Assembly: GCA_020631895.1 (NCBI GenBank) | Contig: JACKGR010000003.1 | Location: 49,382-113,381 of the forward strand | Direction: 5' to 3' | From: Candidatus Nomurabacteria bacterium | Lineage (GTDB): Bacteria > Patescibacteriota > Saccharimonadia > Saccharimonadales > UBA7683 | Length of the DNA: 64,000 nt | The notes under the pieces: generated by a model | What the model was told of the DNA's origin: nothing | Database searches by the model: none | What the model saw: the letters and a program-made list of their open reading frames with translations, nothing else | Program-made: the position numbers and the translations under genes | Shown here: positions 8,966-17,642 of the stretch, piece after piece | Layout: every line of letters starts with the position of its first letter | Numbering within the stretch: the first letter of the stretch is position 1

Positions 8966-10963
8966 TTATTGAGCGGCGTCGGCTACTGGTTTTGGTCTAG
9001 TATTTGATTGACCATTTAGGCCTACAACGTTTACGACCGGGATAAGCACTGGTGATCGTTTGGTGTGCTCGTACAAGTAGTGGCTGATGTGATCTTTGAG
9101 CTCCTGTTTGAATCTATCGAGATCAACTCGACTAAATCGCTGTGAGGCGGCTCGCTTAAGCTCAGCTCTTAGACCATCCATAAGTTCAGCATTATCTCGA
9201 ATATAGATAAAACCTCGAGTAATGATATCTGGACTAGTGAGTAGTCTACCGCTACGCTTATCGATTGTGAGCATAATGACAACCATACCCTCCTCGGACA
9301 TTAGTAGTCTATCTTTTGCAACAAGACCAGGTACAACCGCGCCAGTTTGATCAACAAGAATTGCGCCCGCTGGTGCATCGCCTGCCTCGTACATTTTGCC
9401 GCTAGCATCAAACTCGATCATTGATCCATTTTTAGGAAGTATAATATTCTCTCTTGGTACCCCAGCCTTAACTGCTGCATCGCCACCATATTTTCTATCA
9501 AGCATCCCGCCATGAATCGGTAAAACATACTTTGGTTTTGTCATTGTAGACATCTCAGTTAGTTCATCTTGATTAGCGTGACCCGACACGTGGAGTGGCC
9601 CACAACCATCAAGCTCATGTGTCACTTGTCTAAATAGTGACACACCGATTTCAGCAAGATCGTTTCCGATTTGCTGATATCTAACCTCATTACCAGGAAT
9701 TGGTGAGGAACTTACGATAACAGTGTCCTCAGGTTTTAGCTTGATGTGCTTATGTTCACCAATGCTCATACGCTGAAGCGCAGCATTTGGCTCACCTTGT
9801 CCTCCGGTACAGACCACCACAACTTGATCGTCTTTTACATTGGCAACTTCTCGCATGGCAACTACCGAGCCCTTTGGAATCTTTAGATTGCCGGTTCTAA
9901 CAGAGATCTCACTAACCTGCATCATACCTCGACCGTCAAAAGCCACCTTGCGACCAGCAGCTGCTGCAGAATTTATAATCATCTGAACTCGGTTCATATT
10001 AGTCGAGAAGATTGCCACAAATATACGGCCCCGGCTCTGAGCAAAAATATCATCAAAGCTCTTCTGCAAAGTATGTTCAGTTGGCGTACGGCCCCCATAC
10101 CTTGCATTAGTACTATCTGTCATAAGTAGCAGAGTTTTACCTTCTGCGCCAAGTTGCTCCAATCGATGAACATCTGATGGATGCTGATCAAGTGGTTCAG
10201 GATCAAGTCTGAAATCTCCAGTGTTAACTATTCTGCCGACTGGTGTGTCGATTACTACTGCCGAACAATCTGGTATGGAGTGAGTAACCCTTACAAACTC
10301 GATTGTGAAGTTTGGTGTAATAACGTATCTCTCGTGATTATCCATCCCGAGCACAATAACATCAGGCGTTAGATCAAGCTCTCGCTCCTGATTGATATTC
10401 TCGAATTGCTTGTCAACCATACCTTTGGTGAAATGACTGGCGCAGAAAATTGGCGCAGGATAATTCTCATAGACGTAAGGCAAGGCCGCAATGTGATCCA
10501 TATGACCATGAGTTACAACGTATGCTTTTACTTTATGTTTAATGCTTTCAACATACTGAGTTGCCGGGATCGCATAGTTTACACCGGGTAAATCAACAGA
10601 TAGATCAAAACCAGCGTCAACAATGATTGCGTCGTTATCAAACTCAAGAACCATCATGTTCTTCTCGCCGATTCCTTCTAGTCCACCGAGAAATGTTACT
10701 CGCAGACGGTCTTTGTGTTGCATGCCAATTATTCCGGCTTGCTTTTCATGATGTTTCTCAAACACATTCCACCTATCAACTGCCTTATCAGCAGTATCAA
10801 AGTTTCGGCGAGCAGTTCTGATGGCTTCACCGCGGTTTGTCTTCATTTGAGAGTTATTAATTCTCTCGCGAGGTACATTATTAGCTCGATTAGATTGTTT
10901 ATATTTTTGATTTTTCTCCCGAGGCTGTTCGGGTTGTTTTGGTTGCATTCTTGGTTTAACCAT
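8966..10963 (-). CDS. rnj: Ribonuclease J
   Basis: A 665-residue metallo-beta-lactamase/beta-CASP ribonuclease with endo- and 5'-exonuclease activity, central to mRNA decay in bacteria lacking RNase E. The metal site HGHMDH lies near residue 149, the beta-CASP region follows (SGHANQDEL), and the C-terminal domain ends near residue 640. The first ~85 residues are a Gln/Arg/Asn-rich extension, likely disordered. An AAAAGGAG Shine-Dalgarno precedes the ATG. Its companions in the same run, pnp and rpsO, make this an RNA-decay cluster. Confidence 0.96.
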   Translation of the reverse strand: MVKPRMQPKQPEQPREKNQKYKQSNRANNVPRERINNSQMKTNRGEAIRTARRNFDTADKAVDRWNVFEKHHEKQAGIIGMQHKDRLRVTFLGGLEGIGEKNMMVLEFDNDAIIVDAGFDLSVDLPGVNYAIPATQYVESIKHKVKAYVVTHGHMDHIAALPYVYENYPAPIFCASHFTKGMVDKQFENINQERELDLTPDVIVLGMDNHERYVITPNFTIEFVRVTHSIPDCSAVVIDTPVGRIVNTGDFRLDPEPLDQHPSDVHRLEQLGAEGKTLLLMTDSTNARYGGRTPTEHTLQKSFDDIFAQSRGRIFVAIFSTNMNRVQMIINSAAAAGRKVAFDGRGMMQVSEISVRTGNLKIPKGSVVAMREVANVKDDQVVVVCTGGQGEPNAALQRMSIGEHKHIKLKPEDTVIVSSSPIPGNEVRYQQIGNDLAEIGVSLFRQVTHELDGCGPLHVSGHANQDELTEMSTMTKPKYVLPIHGGMLDRKYGGDAAVKAGVPRENIILPKNGSMIEFDASGKMYEAGDAPAGAILVDQTGAVVPGLVAKDRLLMSEEGMVVIMLTIDKRSGRLLTSPDIITRGFIYIRDNAELMDGLRAELKRAASQRFSRVDLDRFKQELKDHISHYLYEHTKRSPVLIPVVNVVGLNGQSNTRPKPVADAAQ

Positions 10964-11017
10964 TATTTTTCTCCTTTTGACCTTGCAATCCTAAATTGGA
11001 TTAGAAGGTCTGTTTTA

Positions 11018-11593
11018 TTATTTAATTTGTTTCAAAATTCTTGGGATTTTTGCAAAGTCAGTCAATAAGGTCTGTCTTAATCCCCCGTTATATAGTGCTG
11101 CTGCGGGATGAAATAACGGTAAAATCATCCAGCTACGCTCCGGCGTGTCGACGGTTTGAAGTTGCCCATGTACATCTCCTATCTTCACACTCGGCAGAAA
11201 ATATTCCATGCTGTGCCGGCCTAATGTCACTACCAATTTTGGTGATATGACATCCAGCTGACGCATCAAGTATGGTAAAAATGCCTGCTTTTCATCTGTT
11301 GAAGGATCTCGGTTCTTAGGAGGCCGATACTTTACGATATTAGTAATATACACGTTTTTGCGCTCTAAACCAATTGAAGCCAACATTTCATTCAAGAACT
11401 TACCGGCTGCTCCAACAAACGGCAGTCCTGTCTCATCCTCCTTTTTACCAGGAGCCTCACCAATAAAAACTATCTCCGCATCAATACTCCCATCTCCAAA
11501 AACTAGCTGAGTCGCCTGATCCCTAAGATCAGCACAAATCTCATTTTGCAAAATCTCATCAGATATTTGCTTCAATAAATCTGCTTTACTCAT
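11018..11593 (-). CDS. Family-4-like uracil-DNA glycosylase lacking Fe-S cysteines
   Basis: A 191-residue protein with the family-4 uracil-DNA glycosylase motifs: GEAPG at 45-49, PFVGAAG at 58-64, NIVKYRPPKNR at 85-95 and motif HPAAAL at 162-167. It excises uracil from DNA. Typical members hold a [4Fe-4S] cluster with four Cys. Here only C20 remains; the other positions are Leu23, Tyr89 (in K-Y-RPP, usually KCRPP) and Phe105. The active-site motifs look intact, so it may work without a cluster. A GGAGG Shine-Dalgarno is present. It lies two bases after a Nudix gene. Confidence 0.88.
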   Translation of the reverse strand: MSKADLLKQISDEILQNEICADLRDQATQLVFGDGSIDAEIVFIGEAPGKKEDETGLPFVGAAGKFLNEMLASIGLERKNVYITNIVKYRPPKNRDPSTDEKQAFLPYLMRQLDVISPKLVVTLGRHSMEYFLPSVKIGDVHGQLQTVDTPERSWMILPLFHPAAALYNGGLRQTLLTDFAKIPRILKQIK

Positions 11594-11595
11594 AA

Positions 11596-12057
11596 CTAAT
11601 ATTCCTCCAAAGCCATGGGGATGAATCGCCTGGCTTCTGGCGTTAATGCAGGATAATCTAACATTGTATGTTCATCAACCCAAGCAAGTTCGTCAGCCTC
11701 GCTCCTATCAATCACCGCTTCACTAGGGTCTTGATCAAGTTCTGCTAAAAAGAAAGTGGCCTCAAAATGAGTTCTTTCGCCTTCGTAATATGCATCCCAG
11801 GCAGACTTCCCTAGTTCTTTAATAACCCTAATTCTTAAAGCAACTTCTTCTTGGACCTCTCTGACAGCGGTTGCTTCAAGATCAAAATCTTTTTCTACCT
11901 CATATGATCCGCCTGGAACGTGCCATTCATCGATACCACGCTTTGCTCTCTCTTCTCCTTCAAGCCTTAGAATCAAGACTTTTCGAGTGGCCTTATCAAC
12001 TACCAGGACTTTTGCTGGATATCTTACGGGCAAATCTGTTGAAATAGACTCAGTCAT
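11596..12057 (-). CDS. Nudix hydrolase
   Basis: A 153-residue Nudix protein. The box (about residues 49-72) begins GGSYEVEKD and contains AVREVQEEV, so the REUxEE core is complete. The substrate is unknown; a nucleotide-sanitising or sugar-nucleotide role is plausible. Its start overlaps the end of the upstream GNAT-Nudix gene by eight bases, and the uracil-DNA glycosylase starts two bases after it, indicating one operon. Confidence 0.88.
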   Translation of the reverse strand: MTESISTDLPVRYPAKVLVVDKATRKVLILRLEGEERAKRGIDEWHVPGGSYEVEKDFDLEATAVREVQEEVALRIRVIKELGKSAWDAYYEGERTHFEATFFLAELDQDPSEAVIDRSEADELAWVDEHTMLDYPALTPEARRFIPMALEEY

Positions 12058-13234
12058 TTTTGATTCTCCGCTCTAATCTTTCAGCAATCCTGAAGTAGTA
12101 ACCGTCGATGTTGTAGGCAAAGTCATCAAATCCAAACTCCTCTTCAAGTTTGTTTCCTTTGCTGTCTTCACCCACTGCTTTAAGTTTTCCACCCGACTCA
12201 ATTCTCAGAAGGTCCTTAGCTTTTACCCAGAAAACCGCGTTAACCTCTTTAGAGTCAATCTTTAAGTCTGAAAGTTCGTGCTCCCACTGATAGATATTTA
12301 TATTAGCAACAATCCTTCTTTCTCTGCCTCTATGGTCAATAATGGCATTCAGCCGTCTACCGGATGAAGTCAAATCTTTTGGGTCAACTTTGACTCCAAG
12401 TTCTTCGTAAAGTTCTCGAGCTCCTCCAGCCTTTGCGGATTCTCCAGCCATTAAATATCCCGCAGCTGAGCAGTCCAATTTTCCTGCATATGAAGGACTA
12501 TTGAGTGGCCTCTGCTGAAATAGCAACTGAAGCTCAGGCTTGGTTCTATAGAGCCAAACATCAGAAGTATGAAGCCATGAATTAGATCTAATCGCAGACA
12601 CAATAGACTGCGTCATGCCACTAGGTTTTAAGTCAGGCAAAGTTAATACATCAACTTGATGCTCGTGTTCGTTTCTTGATAATTCTGCAGGAGGCAATAT
12701 TCGCTCGTACCTACGCTCCTCAATTTTTAAAATCTCATCAACTATTGTCTCCTCAGTTCGGGTGAAGCCTAGGTTTCTTGCAACTGCCTGGCTAGCTTGA
12801 TTTCTATCAGCAATATAAAGAGCAAAAGATGAAACCTTTACATTTTGAGTTGCTGAAGCAACTAAGGCGCTAGTGGCTCTGGTTACAACCCCTTGGCCCC
12901 TGTACTTAGGATCACAAAAATATCCAATGTCGTATTCATCTTCTCTAGTATTATCTACTACCTTCCAAATCCCGATATAACCAACAAGCTCGCCGTTAAA
13001 GAATATCCCGTATCTCGCTGCATGAGATTCTACAAAATTATTTATTCTGGCTTCAACATCCTCCTGGCTTTTTATACCAGCAGTCCAAGTGACATAGTAT
13101 TTAGAGATATCAGGATCAGATTGTAAAATCTCAAAAATTCGCTCAGAATCATCAACCTGAAGTCTGCGCAGTACCACACCGTATGTTCCGGCGATAACTC
13201 GTGGAATTGTATCGAGTTGTTCTTTACTAATCAT
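12050..13234 (-). CDS. GNAT acetyltransferase fused to a Nudix (Idi-like) domain
   Basis: A 394-residue two-domain protein. Residues 1-180 are a GNAT N-acetyltransferase of RimJ/RimL type (GYFCDPKYRGQGVVTRAT as the acetyl-CoA pyrophosphate loop; NQASQAVARNLGF). Residues 205-394 are a Nudix domain with box GYLMAGESAKAGGARELYEE, resembling isopentenyl-diphosphate isomerase-type Nudix proteins. There is no frameshift between the parts. It overlaps neighbours on both sides by eight bases within a Nudix/phosphatase/glycosylase run. What is acetylated and what is hydrolysed cannot be told. Confidence 0.87.
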   Translation of the reverse strand: MISKEQLDTIPRVIAGTYGVVLRRLQVDDSERIFEILQSDPDISKYYVTWTAGIKSQEDVEARINNFVESHAARYGIFFNGELVGYIGIWKVVDNTREDEYDIGYFCDPKYRGQGVVTRATSALVASATQNVKVSSFALYIADRNQASQAVARNLGFTRTEETIVDEILKIEERRYERILPPAELSRNEHEHQVDVLTLPDLKPSGMTQSIVSAIRSNSWLHTSDVWLYRTKPELQLLFQQRPLNSPSYAGKLDCSAAGYLMAGESAKAGGARELYEELGVKVDPKDLTSSGRRLNAIIDHRGRERRIVANINIYQWEHELSDLKIDSKEVNAVFWVKAKDLLRIESGGKLKAVGEDSKGNKLEEEFGFDDFAYNIDGYYFRIAERLERRIKND

Positions 13235-13766
13235 TTTTGTCTAACCAATCAAGATCGAGTTCAACAATATGACCGTTTGGATATGGATCAATGCTATAAA
13301 ATTCTGATGGATCCACCCCTATCTTTGCGGCTTCAATAACCCTCCCAACACCCGCGTGTGCAACCATCAAAATATTGTCATCTTTGTGTTCTCTCAAAAA
13401 ACTAATTACCCTGTTATGAAATACTTTAGGATCTTCAGCTCCATCTGACGATGTAAGCTCCTGTGAAGAAATTGCGTGCAAAGGTGTTCCTGTTAATGAA
13501 CCCATGTCGTACTCTGCAATTCTTTGATCAAACTCTAGCTTGCCCATGTCTAACCCAGCAACTTCCATTATAATTTTTGCTGTTTGCTTAGCTCTTATTA
13601 ATGGAGAGGAGATGACTCTATCTATTGTCTTACCTGCCAACTCTTTTGCTGCTTGAGCAGCTTGGTTCTCACCTTCTTCAACAAGCGGAGAGTCCTCTTT
13701 CTGACCAGCAAATACACCTTCTTCGTTAGCTTTGCTTTTACCGTGTCGTGCAAAATATATCGCCAT
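13227..13766 (-). CDS. Histidine phosphatase family protein (phosphoglycerate mutase-like)
   Basis: A 179-residue member of the histidine phosphatase superfamily. The catalytic motif is ARHGKS with His8, an SSPLIRAKQTA segment follows near residue 54, and the second histidine motif VAHAGVGR lies near 134. It could be a cofactor-dependent phosphoglycerate mutase-like or nonspecific phosphatase; the short length favours the latter. It follows pnp by 16 bp and overlaps the GNAT-Nudix gene. Confidence 0.9.
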   Translation of the reverse strand: MAIYFARHGKSKANEEGVFAGQKEDSPLVEEGENQAAQAAKELAGKTIDRVISSPLIRAKQTAKIIMEVAGLDMGKLEFDQRIAEYDMGSLTGTPLHAISSQELTSSDGAEDPKVFHNRVISFLREHKDDNILMVAHAGVGRVIEAAKIGVDPSEFYSIDPYPNGHIVELDLDWLDKND

Positions 13767-13782
13767 AATCGTCCTGATTAAA

Positions 13783-15903
13783 TTACTCTTTTGCGGCTTT
13801 GATTGAGAGGTTCATCCGACCGCGGTCGTCGATTGCCATTAGTTTGACTTTGACTTCATCACCTTCGTTTACAACATCGGTCACCTTCTCAACACGGCCT
13901 TCAGCCATCTCTGAGATATGAACCATTCCATCTACTCCTGGCATAAACTGAACAAACGCGCCAAAGTCCATTACTTTTACAACTTTACCGTCGTAAATCT
14001 TACCAACCTCTGGCTCTTCAGTTAATCCTTTTATCCAGGCCATAGCTTTATCGATTGCATCTCCATCAACAGCAGCAACGGTAATCAAACCATCGTCTTT
14101 AATATCAATTTGAGCACCCGTCTCAGATGTTATCTTATTAATTGTCTCACCACCTTTACCGATAATTGCGCCAATTTTTTCAGGGTTAATCATTAACTTC
14201 TCGATTCTTGGAGCGTACGGGCTAAGCTTTGCTCTAGGCTCTTTTAAGATTGTTAGCATGTGCTCAAGAATCTTAGTTCTACCAATCTTACCTTTTTCAA
14301 GAGCCTCACGAAGAATCTCAACAGGTAGCCCATGAACCTTCATGTCCATCTGAAGTGCTGTGATACCGTTTTCAGTTCCAGTTACTTTAAAGTCCATATC
14401 ACCAGCAAAGTCTTCAGCATCTGCAATGTCGCTAAGTACGTAAGCAGTATCGCCGTCCATCATAAGCCCCATGGCGATACCAGATACAGGGCGTTTAATT
14501 GGAACACCAGCATCCATAAGTGCTAAACAGCTAGAGCAGGTTGCGGCCATGCTTGTTGAGCCGTTCTGAGACATAATTTCTGTCACGGAACGTATTGCAT
14601 ACGGAAACTCTTCTTCAGTTGGTAAAACAGCTGCTAGAGCACGTTCTGCTAAAAAGCCATGCCCAATCTCTCGTCGGCCCGGTGAACCAATTCGTCGAAC
14701 CTCTCCAACAGTCCATCCAGGAGCATTGTAGTGGTGCATATAACGACGTTCACCGTCATTTTGCTCCATAGTATCAACCATCTGGGCATAGGATAGTGGC
14801 GCAAGCGTGACTATGTTAAGCGCCTGAGTTAATCCACGCGTGAATATACTTGATCCATGAACTCGTGGCAATAATCCTACATCGGAGCTAAGTGGTCGAA
14901 TCTCATCAAGTTGTCTACCGTCTGGTCGAAGCTTGTGCTCTACAATTCCCCTTCTAACATCCTCATGAAGTGCTTTAGTAAATGCCTCATCATACTCTCC
15001 TCTTAGCGCCTCATACTGATCCTCATGTTGAGAAACCATGTCTTTGTGGAACGCATCTCTCAGTACAGCAACAAGTTCATTGCGCTCCGGGTAATCTTTT
15101 CTGATAGCCTCGCCAAGTTTGCCATCAACCCATGCGTCAACTTCTTTTTGAATATCTTCGTTAGGTAGAATAAGTTCGTACTCAAGCTCGGCTGGATTAA
15201 CTTTTGCAATCAGCTCTTTTTGCAGTGCGATCGCAGGTTGCATCTGCTCATGAGCCCAGGCAATCCCATCTCCAACAACTGTTTCTGAAACTTCACTAGC
15301 TCCAGCTTCAACCATAATTACTGCTTTTTCAGTTCCAGCAACTACTAGGTCTAAATCGCTTGCCTCAATTTCTTCTCTGGTAGCAAAGGCTTTGAACTCA
15401 CCATTTACTCGGGCAACTCTAAGTCCAGCAATTGGTCCATCAAACGGTGCACCAGTTAAGCTCAGTGCCGTGCTTAGAGCAATCATCGCTACTGCGTCAG
15501 GGCGGAAGCTTGGGTCCATAGAAAGAATAGTTGCAACAGCCTGGACCTCTTGTCGATAGCCTTTAGGGAACAAAGGCCTAATCGGTCGATCTATAAGCCG
15601 ACCGATCAAAACCGCTTCGTCACTAGGACGACCCTCTCTTTTTATGAACCTTGATCCGGAGATTTTTCCAGCTGCATAAAACTTTTCTTCATAATCAATA
15701 GAGAGCGGAAAATAATCCATCCCACTAACCGGTTTCTTACCAACCATCGCAGTACCGAGTACGACTGTCTCACCATAAGTCACCATGACTGATGCCGAAG
15801 CTCGGAATCCAAGTCGGTTAATCTCAAACTTTAGCGGTTTACCGCAAAGTTCAGTTTCTACTACTGTTATATCTTTCCCAAATGGGTTAATGATATTTGA
15901 CAT
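13783..15903 (-). CDS. pnp: Polynucleotide phosphorylase
   Basis: A 706-residue 3'-5' phosphorolytic exoribonuclease and RNA polymerase: two RNase PH domains, a helical domain between them, a KH domain (IGAIIGKGGETINKI) and a C-terminal S1 domain (GKIYDGKVVKVMDFGAFVQF). A longer frame opens at 15945, but AAAGGA lies eight bases before the ATG at 15903 and the protein then starts MSNIINPFGK as expected, so I use 15903. It follows rpsO with a hairpin between them, as in many bacteria. Confidence 0.97.
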   Translation of the reverse strand: MSNIINPFGKDITVVETELCGKPLKFEINRLGFRASASVMVTYGETVVLGTAMVGKKPVSGMDYFPLSIDYEEKFYAAGKISGSRFIKREGRPSDEAVLIGRLIDRPIRPLFPKGYRQEVQAVATILSMDPSFRPDAVAMIALSTALSLTGAPFDGPIAGLRVARVNGEFKAFATREEIEASDLDLVVAGTEKAVIMVEAGASEVSETVVGDGIAWAHEQMQPAIALQKELIAKVNPAELEYELILPNEDIQKEVDAWVDGKLGEAIRKDYPERNELVAVLRDAFHKDMVSQHEDQYEALRGEYDEAFTKALHEDVRRGIVEHKLRPDGRQLDEIRPLSSDVGLLPRVHGSSIFTRGLTQALNIVTLAPLSYAQMVDTMEQNDGERRYMHHYNAPGWTVGEVRRIGSPGRREIGHGFLAERALAAVLPTEEEFPYAIRSVTEIMSQNGSTSMAATCSSCLALMDAGVPIKRPVSGIAMGLMMDGDTAYVLSDIADAEDFAGDMDFKVTGTENGITALQMDMKVHGLPVEILREALEKGKIGRTKILEHMLTILKEPRAKLSPYAPRIEKLMINPEKIGAIIGKGGETINKITSETGAQIDIKDDGLITVAAVDGDAIDKAMAWIKGLTEEPEVGKIYDGKVVKVMDFGAFVQFMPGVDGMVHISEMAEGRVEKVTDVVNEGDEVKVKLMAIDDRGRMNLSIKAAKE

Positions 15904-16056
15904 GTTTATGTCCTTTCTTTTTGCTCGCTTAGAGGCAGAATACAACGCTCCTTTTTATAAAGTAAGGATAGCTGCGGTTCTGCACCCAAGCATTAATTTA
16001 TTTGAGGTACCAGCATAAAACTCCGAGCCAACTCGTCTCATGCTATTTTATATGAG

Positions 16057-16093
16057 CGCTCGTCTATCCGGCCTCCTATTTGGAGTCCGGACT
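16057..16093 (-). promoter_or_regulatory. rpsO-pnp intergenic hairpin
   Basis: Read on the minus strand, GTCCGGACTCC and GGAGGCCGGA arms fold around AAATA (CCGG/CCGG and CTCC/GGAG pairings with one mismatch). No T-run follows, so it is not a simple terminator. In E. coli the rpsO-pnp spacer holds an RNase III processing hairpin used in pnp autoregulation; a similar role here is inference. Confidence 0.6.
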
Positions 16094-16104
16094 AACCAAA
16101 GCTC

Positions 16105-16371
16105 TTATTTTCTTAGACCAAGTTTCTCGATAGTAGCCTTGTAGCTCGAGTAGTTCTTATCTTTTAGATAAGCAAGAAGTTTCTTTCTTTTACCTACCAT
16201 TTGCATCAGTCCTCGTCGAGAGTGATTGTCTTTTTTGTGAACCTTAAGATGCTCAGTTAGCTCTTTGATTCGCTCAGTTAGAATTGAGGCTTGTACCTCA
16301 GGTGAGCCAACATCAGTTTTAGCTCGTTGAGTCTTTTTTATAGCTGCCGATTTCTTTTCAGTTGTAATCAA
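16105..16371 (-). CDS. rpsO: 30S ribosomal protein S15 (TTG start)
   Basis: An 88-residue S15 with the conserved core [16 protein letters not shown] and [20 protein letters not shown]. It binds 16S rRNA early in 30S assembly. The start codon is TTG at 16371-16369, preceded by AAGGA on the minus strand. TTGTAC and TAATAT with 17-bp spacing upstream (around 16445-16475) look like its promoter. It is first in the rpsO-pnp run. Confidence 0.96.
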   Translation of the reverse strand: MITTEKKSAAIKKTQRAKTDVGSPEVQASILTERIKELTEHLKVHKKDNHSRRGLMQMVGKRKKLLAYLKDKNYSSYKATIEKLGLRK

Positions 16372-16480
16372 TTTAGTTCCTTACTTTAATTAACAAATAG
16401 CTTTATAAGTTATGAGCTAGATAGTACTCATTCAATGACGTTGATTATATATTAACAGATACAGATTATTAGTACAAGTG

Positions 16481-16768
16481 TTATTTGCCAGAGTTTGATC
16501 CAGCATCAACATGCCCAGGGGCATCACGATCGTAATGTTCTTGCACTCGGTCTTCTTTGTAATTTATACCCAAAACAGTTGCTGCAACTAAAGATATAGC
16601 TGCAATTCTTAAAACTATTTTTTCTCTACGGGAATAGCTAAAGTCAACATCAGGATTATCTGAACCCTCAACGTCGAATCCGAGTGAATTTTGTAAACGC
16701 TGGACTAGGCCAGCTCTTCGAGCTGTTCCTGTATTATGTGGAGTTCTTGTGCTTTCTGAATCTAACAT
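16481..16768 (-). CDS. Small single-pass membrane protein, orphan
   Basis: A 95-residue protein: a charged N-terminal half, one hydrophobic segment (IVLRIAAISLVAATVLGI, about residues 55-73), then a short acidic, Gly/Asp/His-rich tail. I recognise no family. A longer frame opens at 16810, but TTGACA-N17-TATGAT ends six bases before the ATG at 16768, so transcription would begin about at that ATG and the upstream codons would not be in the mRNA. Start chosen accordingly; leaderless. Confidence 0.7.
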   Translation of the reverse strand: MLDSESTRTPHNTGTARRAGLVQRLQNSLGFDVEGSDNPDVDFSYSRREKIVLRIAAISLVAATVLGINYKEDRVQEHYDRDAPGHVDAGSNSGK

Positions 16769-16774
16769 AAACAC

Positions 16775-16803
16775 ATCATAGCAAATTTTTGTGTTTTTGT
16801 CAA
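16775..16803 (-). promoter_or_regulatory. Sigma-70 promoter of the 16481-16768 gene
   Basis: Read on the minus strand: TTGACA (16803-16798), 17-bp spacer, TATGAT (16780-16775), then six bases to ATG. The -35 is perfect consensus. Confidence 0.85.
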
Positions 16804-16834
16804 TGCCCATAGAGTATAGATAATCATCATTAAC

Positions 16835-17560
16835 CTAGCATAGTAAATCTGGAGGAATCTCTACGGGAAATTCATTTAAGAACCCCCCATTTAGGGCAAA
16901 GTTTAAATATTGCTCTGGATCAACCCCATCATAATGAACACCTTGTGCGTCTTGTACTGTAGCTGCTTTTGGGCGTCCATCATCATCTCTAAAATCGTCC
17001 TCTAAGTAACCAGTAACAGAGCCACCGTAAAGAAAATCCTCACCTATCCATTTTTTACCAAGATCACGTACTGCTAGCCTTACGCAAGCTGATTGTGGTT
17101 CAATAAAAGCAATCCTTTGTTCATCGCCTTGGCCTGTTATAGAGACCACCCTTGTATGGTACAAGCCGCGTTCATCTTGATCTACTTGGATTGCAGCGCG
17201 GCTATAACCTTCTCTTGGGTCTAGGGATTCTGCCTCAGCGTACATTTCGACTATTGCATCGGCATCATGTTGATCACCTTCTAGATCAAGCCCACTCTCT
17301 AAATAAGATCTAGCGAAATCATCATCAACTAATCTTGTGTCCTCATCCCCTTCAAAAACCCACTCGAGATTAACTGGCTGATCTGAAAAACGACTTGCCC
17401 TATCTAAACCGATTACTCGTGCTAAGTCACCACGATTACGTGCTTCCTCCACCATGCCTTGCAGTACTGCGTTTACATGCACTGACAAATCAACTGCCAA
17501 TTCACTTGGTTCTGGAGGATTTTGAGTTGTGTTAAATGATTTTTGTGTTTCAATTGGCAT
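16835..17560 (-). CDS. Hypothetical acidic soluble protein, orphan
   Basis: A 241-residue Asp/Glu-rich protein with no signal peptide or membrane span; not recognised. The middle region (about 150-230) looks folded, with alternating hydrophobic strands (RVVSITGQGDEQRIAFI, CVRLAVRDLGKKWIGEDF). The open frame extends to 17929, but TTGATA-N17-TATAAT lies nine bases before the ATG at 17560, and the upstream codons are antisense to a real gene, so I take 17560. It is one of several orphan single-gene units with strong promoters in this block. Confidence 0.7.
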   Translation of the reverse strand: MPIETQKSFNTTQNPPEPSELAVDLSVHVNAVLQGMVEEARNRGDLARVIGLDRASRFSDQPVNLEWVFEGDEDTRLVDDDFARSYLESGLDLEGDQHDADAIVEMYAEAESLDPREGYSRAAIQVDQDERGLYHTRVVSITGQGDEQRIAFIEPQSACVRLAVRDLGKKWIGEDFLYGGSVTGYLEDDFRDDDGRPKAATVQDAQGVHYDGVDPEQYLNFALNGGFLNEFPVEIPPDLLC

Positions 17561-17569
17561 ACTTAGCTC

Positions 17570-17598
17570 ATTATACACTATTTTGACATATTTATCAA
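17570..17598 (-). promoter_or_regulatory. Sigma-70 promoter of the 16835-17560 gene
   Basis: Read on the minus strand: TTGATA (17598-17593), 17-bp spacer, TATAAT (17575-17570), then nine bases to ATG. No Shine-Dalgarno; probably leaderless or near-leaderless. Confidence 0.8.
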
Positions 17599-17642
17599 TA
17601 CCTAGTAACGGCTTAACCCCAGGGGTGATATAATAAATGACA

